Shown piece by piece: positions 17,183-24,572 of a DNA stretch of 64,000 nucleotides. The notes below the pieces were generated by a model. The model was not told the DNA's origin, did not search any database, and saw only the letters and a program-made list of their open reading frames with translations. The position numbers and the translations under genes were made by a program. Within the stretch, counting starts at the first letter, position 1. Every line of letters starts with the position of its first letter. The stretch comes from an uncultured Parabacteroides sp. GTDB taxonomy: Bacteria > Bacteroidota > Bacteroidia > Bacteroidales > Tannerellaceae. Where the stretch lies: NCBI RefSeq assembly GCF_902493135.1, contig NZ_CABUOD010000003.1:1-64000 (forward strand). The letters are read 5' to 3'.

Positions 17183-17804
17183 ATGGACGATAGTATTTCT
17201 TTTCCTGGCCGGCACTTTACAGGCACAGGAGGAAATCGAGGAAGATATGCGATATAAGAAACGTGTGGAAAAATACATTTCCAGATGGGAAAAGCTCATT
17301 CCCCGCTATACCAAATTCCAGTTTGCCGGATCGATGGGTATGCTTTCACTCGGAACAGGCTGGAATTATTATCGCAATCACTGGGAAACAGACGTATATT
17401 TGGGAATAGTTCCCCGCAATTCGGATCGCCACGCTATGGCAACCCTTACGCTCAAACAGAATTATTACCCCTGGAACATCCATATCGCCGACAAGTTGTC
17501 TTTCGAACCTCTCGCCTGCGGTGTCTATATCAATACTCTGTTAGACCGCGACTTCTGGGGCAAGCAGCCGGACAAATATCCGCAAGGCTACTACTGGTTT
17601 TCCACCCGTATCCGTACCCATGTCTTCATAGGAGAGCGATTCACATTGAAGTTAGATACCAATAAGAGCTGGCACAAATCCATCTCTTTCTTTTACGAAC
17701 TCAGCACCTGCGACCTGTATCTGATAAACAAGATCGGAAACGGTTACCTGAAACCCAAAGACTATCTGAGCCTCTCGTTCGGCCTCAAACTGCAAATCCT
17801 GTAA
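17163..17804 (+). CDS. secreted or outer-membrane protein of unknown family
   Basis: The 213-residue product has a signal peptide (cleavage near residue 21, LQAQ), a short acidic and basic helix (about 22-45), then strands rich in Tyr, Trp and Phe typical of a small outer-membrane barrel (GMLSLGTGWNYYRNHWETDV). It ends in hydrophobic LSFGLKLQIL. I do not recognise a named family. The gene starts inside the end of the phosphoesterase gene (20-bp overlap, different frame), which suggests the two proteins work together at the envelope. Confidence 0.6.
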   Translation: MKLSIFKWTIVFLFLAGTLQAQEEIEEDMRYKKRVEKYISRWEKLIPRYTKFQFAGSMGMLSLGTGWNYYRNHWETDVYLGIVPRNSDRHAMATLTLKQNYYPWNIHIADKLSFEPLACGVYINTLLDRDFWGKQPDKYPQGYYWFSTRIRTHVFIGERFTLKLDTNKSWHKSISFFYELSTCDLYLINKIGNGYLKPKDYLSLSFGLKLQIL

Positions 17805-17810
17805 AACAAA

Positions 17811-17842
17811 AACGGGAGGTGCCATTACGACAGCCTCCCGTT
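17811..17842. terminator. bidirectional terminator between convergent genes
   Basis: AACGGGAGG and CCTCCCGTT form a perfect 9-bp stem between the ends of the 17163 (plus) and 17885 (minus) genes. Confidence 0.8.
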
Positions 17843-17884
17843 CCCCATAAACTACATAAAACACTTAAAAGAACAAACTTCGCA

Positions 17885-18523
17885 TTAGAATGCAAGACCT
17901 AAGCGGATACCCCAGTTATTCAACCCATCGATCGAATAACTCAGGACTTCACCTTTATTGGTTGCATAATTATAGTAGGCAGCGATATGCAGACCGATCT
18001 GTTTCTGAGGAGTAAAATACATATTCATACCGATTTCGGGAGATACGTAGAAACCCCAGTTACGGTCGTAAACTTTCATCACATTCATATAAGTCGACAT
18101 TTCACTGTAGCTTGCCCCCAACTGCACACCGGCATAAGGCTGGAACTGACTTTCGGGAGCCACGTTGTAACGGAAAGCCGCACCGAAAGGCAACTGGAAG
18201 ATAGAATGCTGCTGATCGGAAGTGATAGCCGATGTAGAACTTACCGGCAATGTCTGGCGATCGATATACTTATTATTGGTATGATAAGAGATAAATGCAC
18301 CTACCGAGAAATTAGGAACTACATAATAACCGGCTTCAGCATGTGCACCCCAACCGCTTGTCTTGTCAGAGAAATTCTGGCTGAACGGCGAGTTGATCTG
18401 CCAGTCCACATTAAAATACATGTTCTTTACAACCTGGGCTCCAGCCAGAGAAGGTATCGCTAAACAGGCAACAAGTAAAGCGATTAATTTTATTGATTTA
18501 TATATCTTTTTCATAAGACTCAA
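17885..18523 (-). CDS. porin-family outer-membrane beta-barrel protein
   Basis: The 212-residue protein has a signal peptide (cleavage near residue 29, AGAQ) and a small barrel with clear alternating strands, such as WGAHAEAGYYVVPNFSVGAF and FQPYAGVQLGASYSEM, ending in GLAF with a terminal Phe. It resembles the OmpW/OmpA-like barrel class of Bacteroidales. It lies 24 bp after the DUF4136 lipoprotein gene on the same strand, so the two are probably one operon. No ligand can be named. Confidence 0.75.
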   Translation of the reverse strand: MSLMKKIYKSIKLIALLVACLAIPSLAGAQVVKNMYFNVDWQINSPFSQNFSDKTSGWGAHAEAGYYVVPNFSVGAFISYHTNNKYIDRQTLPVSSTSAITSDQQHSIFQLPFGAAFRYNVAPESQFQPYAGVQLGASYSEMSTYMNVMKVYDRNWGFYVSPEIGMNMYFTPQKQIGLHIAAYYNYATNKGEVLSYSIDGLNNWGIRLGLAF

Positions 18524-18547
18524 ATTTATCTTTTAATTCGCGTTTAA

Positions 18548-19201
18548 TTATTTTTTCAAGTACGGTGACTGTACAAAAGCCTGCTCGATGGCACGGGTAG
18601 AAAGTTGGATATTTACCTTGTCGGAACCGGACAGCAAGCCAGTCATGTAAGCAGTCCAGAGAACCGGAAGTTTAGCATCTGTAGATTTTGGCTGCGGAGC
18701 TTTCAAGTCGACCAGCTCAACCAATAAAGAACCTACGCTATAGCTGTAGACGACAGGATACGGATAGTACCATCCATTCCATGCTCCGGTCCAGTTACCC
18801 CAGTAACCATACCACCAGTTATATCCCGGATATCCCCACCACCAGTAAGGATTGTCATGATAGTTGGTAAAGTAATTTACATTTTTCACGAAAGAAACCT
18901 GCAAACCCAGATCTGCGGCTTCTTTATCCAGTGTACGTGTGTAACCACGACCTTCCATGCCATTAACCAAAGTAGAGACGATATCGTCAGCTTCAGTTGC
19001 ACTCCAGAATTCCGGTTTTTCACTATTACCGATAACCATTACACTATCAGGAATGTAGAAAGTTGCAAACGATTCGAAATTAGCATCCTTGTTGTGATCT
19101 GTGAATACTACGAAATCATCGCTTAGTTTTGACATGTCCGGGTCCTTCTGGCAAGACGCCAGTAAAAGAACCAATAAGAAAAAAGGAAGAATCTTTTTCA
19201 T
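18548..19201 (-). CDS. DUF4136-family lipoprotein
   Basis: The chosen start is the ATG giving MKKILPFF; an in-frame TTG three codons earlier is less likely. The 217-residue product has a lipobox (LASC, Cys17) and the DUF4136 layout: a FATFYIPDSV strand, a helix with ADDIVSTLVNGMEGRGY, and LLVELVDLK near the end. A striking Trp/Tyr/Gly-rich loop lies in the middle (about 115-150; WWWGYPGYNWWYGYWGNW). The family is periplasm-facing and of unknown function. It probably forms an operon with the barrel gene at 17885. Confidence 0.85.
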   Translation of the reverse strand: MKKILPFFLLVLLLASCQKDPDMSKLSDDFVVFTDHNKDANFESFATFYIPDSVMVIGNSEKPEFWSATEADDIVSTLVNGMEGRGYTRTLDKEAADLGLQVSFVKNVNYFTNYHDNPYWWWGYPGYNWWYGYWGNWTGAWNGWYYPYPVVYSYSVGSLLVELVDLKAPQPKSTDAKLPVLWTAYMTGLLSGSDKVNIQLSTRAIEQAFVQSPYLKK

Positions 19202-19457
19202 CTCATTCAACGTTTAAAACAGTTTATACTATTATTTGTGCACTTATATATAAGTTACTATTTAAACAACATGAACTAAAAAAGGTTTGCATTCTCCCTT
19301 TTCAAGAGTGTTAATTAACTTGTCTGAAGATTTTGGAACGGTTATAAACGACTGTTAAAGTAGTTCGTTATGTTACATAAAAAGATTCCCACAACAGCTA
19401 TATTGCATATTTGTAAACAATTACTATCTTTGCCATTAGACATCCAGATCAATAAAA

Positions 19458-19751
19458 ATGAAAACGACAACAGAATATATCGCCTTATTAAAAAAGTATA
19501 TGAAAAATAATGCCTCCAAATATGGAATTATCAGAATGGGTATATTTGGTTCTGTTGCCCGTCAGGAACAAAACGAAAATAGTGACATTGATATTTATAT
19601 AGAAGGAGAACTAAAAGGTTTTTTCGCCTTGTCCGGTATAAAAAATGATTTGGAAGAATTATTGGGCTGTTCTGTCGATATAGTCCGTTTGCGAAATAAA
19701 ATGGATGCTTTCCTGAAACAAAGAATAATAAAGGAGGGTATATATGTTTGA
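19458..19751 (+). CDS. MNT-type nucleotidyltransferase antitoxin
   Basis: The 97-residue protein is a minimal nucleotidyltransferase. The GSVARQEQNENSDIDIYIE block (about 31-49) contains the G-S and D-x-D catalytic signature complete, so the enzyme should be active. In HEPN/MNT toxin-antitoxin pairs this protein adds AMP groups to the HEPN RNase and neutralises it. The partner reading frame begins 8 bp before the stop of this gene, the normal arrangement, but is broken (see 19744-19900). It is therefore an orphan antitoxin. Confidence 0.88.
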   Translation: MKTTTEYIALLKKYMKNNASKYGIIRMGIFGSVARQEQNENSDIDIYIEGELKGFFALSGIKNDLEELLGCSVDIVRLRNKMDAFLKQRIIKEGIYV

Positions 19752-19900
19752 CAGAGAGCTTGTATTACACACATTAGGTCTGATAGACCAGTCTTTATCC
19801 ATTATTCAACATTTGCAAAAATGATATTCCTATCCTCCATAAGGTTATCAAACGCATAATTACTGACATCGAAGATACGACAAAAAAGAGCGGAATCTAA
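19744..19900 (+). pseudogene. HEPN-domain toxin with internal deletion
   Basis: The first 26 codons (19744-19821, starting MFDRELVLHTLGLIDQSL) match the start of DUF86/HEPN proteins and end at TGA. In the frame beginning at 19820 follow 26 codons (starting NDIPILHKVIKRIITDIED) that look like the C-terminal helix of the same family, ending in TAA at 19898. The middle of about 60 codons, including the R-x4-6-H RNase motif, is missing and the joint is out of frame. The toxin is dead. The deletion size is inferred from usual family length. Confidence 0.75.
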
Positions 19901-19916
19901 TGAAAGACTCCGCTCT
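19887..19916. terminator. bidirectional terminator
   Basis: AGAGCGGA and TCCGCTCT form a perfect 8-bp stem between the HEPN remnant and the truncated BspA-like gene. A runs precede it, giving T runs on the minus strand. Confidence 0.65.
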
Positions 19917-19959
19917 ATAAAATATTCTATCCTCTTATGTCTGCAAATAGAATAATAAA

Positions 19960-20628
19960 CTACCGGACTACGATCTTATAACGCACCTCTCCTATCAGAA
20001 CAATATACATTCCGGAAGAGAGGCGGATCGAAGACGTTCCGGATATCCGTTTGGCGCAGACACAATAGCCGGACAGATTGTAAATCCTAACCTCAGTTTC
20101 CAAAGGCGATTGTATCCATATTTGTCCATTCCCTATACGAATCTGCGGCTTGTTCACAGAGACATCCTCATTGTCGACAGAACTCCCGGTTGTTTCTGCA
20201 ACCGTCGTACTTTGTGCCAGGATAACCGTTTCGCCATTGGCCTGCTTGACAGCTGTCGTTTCGATATAATAGGTCGAACCGGCTTCCAAGCCTTTCAACT
20301 GATAAGAGAATCCTGTAGACTTCAATTTTCCGTTGGCATCAAACGTATAAGTCGCTATCAACTCTGTTTTAGCAGCATCCCGATAAATATTAAGAACATA
20401 ATCAGTCGCTTCGGCAACCGGTTCCCAAACGACAGTGAGGGTACTGTCGGTCACCTCCGGAACTTCCGGGTTCATGCTTTCTCCCTCTTCCACAATACGC
20501 TTGAAGTTCTTCCAGCCGGCAGCCTTCGAATAATTGCCTTTAGAGCCTTTCGGGACATAGAGAGTACAAATGTCGCTTTGTTTCGAATAATAGAAGAAAG
20601 CATATTCCGGATATTGCCCTACTTCTTG
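19960..20628 (-). pseudogene. headless copy of the BspA-like surface protein gene
   Basis: The open frame starts abruptly after an in-frame TGA at 20629-20631 and has no proper start. The product matches the last 200 residues of the protein at 21518-23203: a CTLYVPKGSKGNY segment, a fibronectin-like domain (about TDSTLTVVWEPVAEATDYVL to YYIETTAV) and the C-terminal sorting-like tail (VRIYNLSGYCVCAK to YKIVVR). The copy has diverged clearly and is not a recent duplicate. The leucine-rich repeat part is missing. It lies directly downstream of another pseudogene on the same strand. Confidence 0.75.
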
Positions 20629-20643
20629 TCATCCAAATTCTAT

Positions 20644-21442
20644 TTAAATAACCCACATCCCATCATTATCCTTACCTTCTCGCTTCAGGATTTCCATTTC
20701 CTTCAAAGCAGAAAGATCACGTTCTATATGCGCTGGCTCACCGACAAAGTCTCCGACATTAGTTTGGCGGTGATTGTCGGTGACTTCTTGATGAGACTGA
20801 TAATTTTCTGCTGACGCTCAGCGAGTTTAATCTCCGACACATCTCTGTCATGGTCTCCGACATTCAATGTGTCGGCAGAGGCAAAAATGATCGTCTGAAA
20901 TTGAGTTGGAGTAGATTTAAATACAGGTTTCAATTCATCCCTGTATCCTTCCAAAGCCTTAGTCTCATTACAGATACGTGTAAGTCCACTACCTCGCTTC
21001 TCCATATAGTCCAACTGCGCCATCACATTTGCGAGTATCGGATTACGTCTTTCAGGTTACCTGTAAACTCAGCATCATTGATAGCATCACTTTTGTCTTT
21101 GCCATCCCTACGAGTACAATACAGACGTGATTGCCATAAAGGGCAATCGTCCGCAAACAAAGCCCCTGCATTTGTTAGATAGCCATTGCCTAAAACGAGA
21201 CCAAAAGACAACAGGTATTTCTTATCCCAATCTTGTTCAGTACGTTTCTTAAACTCATTTGCCAGTATGATGAAAGTATTATTTTCTGCCTTATAATTTG
21301 TCAGCAAGGAGTCATAGGTTTTATTTGAGCCTTTGAGCACCAGTCTGACCATTTGCTCCGCTGTAGCAGGCATACTCTCGTCACCAACACGAACAAATGC
21401 TACACGCTGGCCATCACCTACATATAACCATTTGCCCCTCTC
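20644..21442 (-). pseudogene. AlbA/RecG-like ATP-binding protein, deleted and frameshifted
   Basis: The upstream piece (from about 21442) reads KWLYVGDGQRVAFVRVGDES, then the family's middle part, and stops its match at DAEFTGNL near 21048. The next recognisable block, ERRNPILANVMAQLDYMEKR, starts in another frame directly after, so the ATPase-like centre has been removed. A second frameshift near 20719 separates LMSETLSVSQR from the final winged-helix stretch IERDLSALKEMEILKREGKD, which ends at 20644. The parent family is putative transcriptional regulators or helicase-related proteins with an AlbA_2 DNA-binding domain. The N-terminal AlbA_2 domain itself is also lost. Confidence 0.75.
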
Positions 21443-21448
21443 AACAAA

Positions 21449-21489
21449 AAGGAGAGTCCATCAAAAACAAGTTTCGATAGACTCTCCTT
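21449..21489 (-). terminator. terminator of the BspA-like gene
   Basis: AAGGAGAGTC and GACTCTCCTT form a perfect 10-bp stem, starting 28 bp past the stop of the 21518 gene. Confidence 0.8.
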
Positions 21490-21517
21490 ATTTATAGAGT
21501 TTTGTTGGCAGCCGATC

Positions 21518-23203
21518 TTATCGTATTACAATCTTATGACTTTCATCACCTGCCACCACGATATACAAGCCTTTTGCAAGTTGGAAAGAGCCATATCCGG
21601 CGACCTTGCCGGCGACAATACATTGTCCGGAAAGGTCATAGATGCGAACAAGGATCTCGCCGGTTGCACAAATCACGACCTCGTCGCCTTGTACACAGAC
21701 AACCGGTCTATCGACCGTTACGCCTTCATTACCGGTCGCCGTGCCGGTCGTTTTGACTTCTATCGTATTTTGTGATATGATAATCGGAGTCGGATAATCT
21801 CCTTCCCGGACAGCCATTGTCTCAATATAGTAGGTTCGACCGGCTGACAGTCCCTCGATTGTAAAAGAGAATGAAGACGAACGGAGTTTGCCGTCGGCAT
21901 CGAACTGATATTCATCCTTCAGCCGGGTCTTAGCCGCGTCCTCGTACACCTTTACAATATAACCGGTTGCCTGTTCAAATGTATTACAGGTTACAGTCAT
22001 TGTACTATCGGTTGTTTCGCCAACTACCGGTTCTATTATTTCCCCTTCTTCTAATATTCCACCAAAGTTTTTCCAACCTTCCGCCTGCGCGTATTGTGCT
22101 TTGGAGCCTGAAGGAACGTATAAGACACAGTCATACACCGGTGAGGAATTAAATAAATCCTCCATTGTTGCATGGAAAAACAATTGGGGGAAAACAGCAG
22201 GGACGGGATTCAGGCAATGCATTTCCGTCAACGTACCGACACATCCGGCAAAACAACGTTCTCCGATCGTAGTCAAGCCGGCAGGCAATGTGATCGACTT
22301 TAATTTTTCGCATCCGATAAATGCCTCTTCGCCGAGTTCCGTCACCCGATAGCTCTTACCGTCCTTCGAAACAGTTGCAGGGATGATACAATCCGTTACG
22401 GTCCATGTGGCATTATCTTCGACATCCGTACCTATAACAGCTACATTTTCCGAACTTGTTATCTGGTATTTCACATGGTCTGCCACAAAGAAATCCGACT
22501 CTTTCACTCCTTTCGCACGAATCAACATATGCCAGGATGCATTCAAATTAATTTCTCCTGTTGCAGAAGAATAAATGTCGCCAGAAACCTTCTGAACATC
22601 ACTTCCATATTCGACTGTGATATTTTGGGGCAGTTCGTATCCGCTTTCCGGTACCAATTTACCAACAAACCGACCGTCTCTGCTGACTTTAAACGAATCG
22701 GCTTCTAATGTCAAATGCTCCAACTCGGAAACCACATAATATTTTTTACCGGCATCCTTCCGGCTGACCAGAAAGAAGGTATAAGTATTTGTTTTCGTCT
22801 TATCTGCCGATGTCACTTGTACCTTAGCCAAACCGCCTTGCTTCAACGGGACATCCGTAATGACCAGCGTCGCATCCGGATCATTCGGCTCGGCAACCGG
22901 ATAAATCCTATACGTATCCATTTGCGCATCCGTGTAAACAGGGGGCATTCCCTGACTGATTGCATCTTCATTACTGTTGTAAGGGACTTCGTAGTTATAA
23001 GTGTCCGGCTTAAAATTATTGACCGGTACACTATAGCCATCTTCCCCTATTTTGTAAGAAAGGGATTTCAAGGTGGCATCAGCGGCTTCGGAGGAAGCCA
23101 ATCCGGTACTTCCCGCGACATGTGCCGATGACAACAGTAATCCGGCCAATACCAATAAGACATTCATCTTATGTCCTGCTCCAATGTGTAAAAATTCATT
23201 CAT
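21518..23203 (-). CDS. BspA-like secreted surface protein with leucine-rich repeats and C-terminal sorting-like tail
   Basis: The 561-residue product has a signal peptide (core MNVLLVLAGLLLSSAHVAGS; an internal Met13 could be the true start), a cadherin-like N region (about 45-145), and a short BspA-type leucine-rich stretch (YRVTELGEEAFIGCEKLKSITLP, split near residues 287-309). A fibronectin-type domain follows (about 395-480), then a tail with VRIYDLSGQCIVAGK and YIVVAGDESHKIVIR. This tail has the pattern of type IX secretion sorting domains. BspA-like proteins bind host surfaces or other bacteria. Whether this species has a type IX system cannot be seen here. A degenerate partial paralogue lies downstream at 19960. 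Confidence 0.75.
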   Translation of the reverse strand: MNEFLHIGAGHKMNVLLVLAGLLLSSAHVAGSTGLASSEAADATLKSLSYKIGEDGYSVPVNNFKPDTYNYEVPYNSNEDAISQGMPPVYTDAQMDTYRIYPVAEPNDPDATLVITDVPLKQGGLAKVQVTSADKTKTNTYTFFLVSRKDAGKKYYVVSELEHLTLEADSFKVSRDGRFVGKLVPESGYELPQNITVEYGSDVQKVSGDIYSSATGEINLNASWHMLIRAKGVKESDFFVADHVKYQITSSENVAVIGTDVEDNATWTVTDCIIPATVSKDGKSYRVTELGEEAFIGCEKLKSITLPAGLTTIGERCFAGCVGTLTEMHCLNPVPAVFPQLFFHATMEDLFNSSPVYDCVLYVPSGSKAQYAQAEGWKNFGGILEEGEIIEPVVGETTDSTMTVTCNTFEQATGYIVKVYEDAAKTRLKDEYQFDADGKLRSSSFSFTIEGLSAGRTYYIETMAVREGDYPTPIIISQNTIEVKTTGTATGNEGVTVDRPVVCVQGDEVVICATGEILVRIYDLSGQCIVAGKVAGYGSFQLAKGLYIVVAGDESHKIVIR

Positions 23204-23324
23204 ACTCTTATTATTTATGGTTTAACAATTGTACAAGGCATCGCCTCAAATATGACTGATCGCAAAGGAGGCGGTTTCATCATGATACCTATTGTTTATC
23301 AACAATTATTTTCAAGCATACAGA

Positions 23325-23332
23325 CAAAGATA
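23325..23332 (-). promoter_or_regulatory. -7 box of the BspA-like gene
   Basis: TATCTTTG on the minus strand, about 120 bases before the ATG. A TTTG at 23360-23357 lies 24 bases upstream, somewhat further than usual. Confidence 0.45.
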
Positions 23333-23384
23333 GAGATAATATGATAGAAAAAACAACAAAACTTAATAATTATATAATCTCAAA

Positions 23385-23417
23385 AAAAGGGATATCCGAA
23401 AGCCGGACATCCCTTTT
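23385..23417 (-). terminator. terminator of the OmpA-like gene
   Basis: AAAAGGGAT and ATCCCTTTT form a 9-bp stem with an inner TCCG/CGGA pair. On the minus strand the stem is followed by a run of T. Confidence 0.8.
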
Positions 23418-23439
23418 ATAAATTCCAATTTACTACTTC

Positions 23440-24120
23440 TTAACGCAATGTTCCCTGCTGTGCCTCCTGGATCATTTTCTGGTTAGCCAGGATGATAATT
23501 TCGACACGGCGATTCAGTGCGCGTCCTTCCGGAGTATCGTTAGAGGCAATCGGATCATGAACGCCTTTACCTTCATAAACCATGCGGTCGCTGCTGACGC
23601 CTTGCAGCATCAGATAGTCATACACGCTCTTTGCACGCTTCTCGGATAATGTCTGGTTATAGTCGACTTTACCAGTATTGTCCGTATATCCGACAATCTT
23701 GATATCCGTATCGGGGTTGGCTTTCAGGCTGTTTGCAAAATTACGCAAAGCACTCTTGGAGGCATCGCTCAAAGTGCTCGAATTGGTAGCAAACAAGATA
23801 CCTGAATCAAATGTGACCTTCAGCGCCTCACCGTTGTTGATGGTTTCGACAGTCGTTTCTTCCGGCAGCGTAGCTTCCAGTTCCTTCTTCTGTTTGTCCA
23901 TCTTCTTACCGATCAGAGCACCAGCAGTCCCACCCACGGCAGCACCGATTATCGAACCCAAAGCGGTATTACCAGCCAAAGCTCCGACTCCGGCACCTAC
24001 CGCCGCACCTCCGCCGACTCCGATAGCCGTACCTTTAGCGGTATTGTTCCATGTTCCACAACTCGTAAAAACGACTGCCATACAAAGCAGCAAAACTGAT
24101 AACAACTTAAAATTTCTCAT
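23440..24120 (-). CDS. OmpA-family lipoprotein with glycine-zipper segment
   Basis: The 226-residue protein has a lipobox (VFTSC, Cys21), a glycine-zipper membrane segment (about 30-72, repeated GxxxG such as AIGVGGGAAVGAGVGALAG), and an OmpA-like peptidoglycan-binding domain (about 105-215, with VGYTDNTGKVDYNQTLSEKRA and the RALNRRVEI end). It should sit in the outer membrane and hold the peptidoglycan. Its own terminator follows at 23385. The layout is the same as in the YiaD/Pal-like group. Confidence 0.92.
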   Translation of the reverse strand: MRNFKLLSVLLLCMAVVFTSCGTWNNTAKGTAIGVGGGAAVGAGVGALAGNTALGSIIGAAVGGTAGALIGKKMDKQKKELEATLPEETTVETINNGEALKVTFDSGILFATNSSTLSDASKSALRNFANSLKANPDTDIKIVGYTDNTGKVDYNQTLSEKRAKSVYDYLMLQGVSSDRMVYEGKGVHDPIASNDTPEGRALNRRVEIIILANQKMIQEAQQGTLR

Positions 24121-24165
24121 CTTCTTATTCTTTTGTAAACTATATTGTAATTATACAACAGTCTA

Positions 24166-24492
24166 TTATTCGAACATGTTGATGGAATCGCAATATTCAA
24201 GTTCTCCCTGTACAATAAAAGTGATGTCTTCAGGAGCGAACTTGCCTACACCGTCTTTTTGCGCATTTTTTACAACAAACCCGATCAATTCATCTTCATC
24301 AATATCAATTTCGGCATTGTCATCAGAATTTTCATCAAGAAAACCCTTCGACTCATAAAACTCATAAATCAGATCCACAATATAATTAATATCGTCATTA
24401 CTGAATTTCCCTTTCAATTCCTGGGGAAGATAGTTCTGGATAAATGCTACAGAATCGTCTTCATCGTAAATCAAATCGTCTTTGTCACTCAT
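24166..24492 (-). CDS. small acidic protein, conserved-looking, unknown function
   Basis: The 108-residue product is very acidic (runs such as EIDIDEDELIG and YDEDDS) with alternating helices and no signal peptide, so it is probably cytoplasmic. I do not recognise a named domain. A good promoter box (TATCTTTG on the minus strand) lies 31-38 bases before its ATG, supporting a real gene. It lies between recQ and the OmpA-like gene, both on the same strand but with their own signals. Confidence 0.7.
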   Translation of the reverse strand: MSDKDDLIYDEDDSVAFIQNYLPQELKGKFSNDDINYIVDLIYEFYESKGFLDENSDDNAEIDIDEDELIGFVVKNAQKDGVGKFAPEDITFIVQGELEYCDSINMFE

Positions 24493-24522
24493 ATCTTTTT
24501 AATTTTTGGTTGATAGATGCTG

Positions 24523-24530
24523 CAAAGATA
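24523..24530 (-). promoter_or_regulatory. -7 box of the small acidic protein gene
   Basis: TATCTTTG on the minus strand; its last base is 31 bases upstream of the ATG. Confidence 0.5.
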
Positions 24531-24572
24531 TTGGAATAATCGAACTTTGCCCATTATTTTCCTTACAAATCT

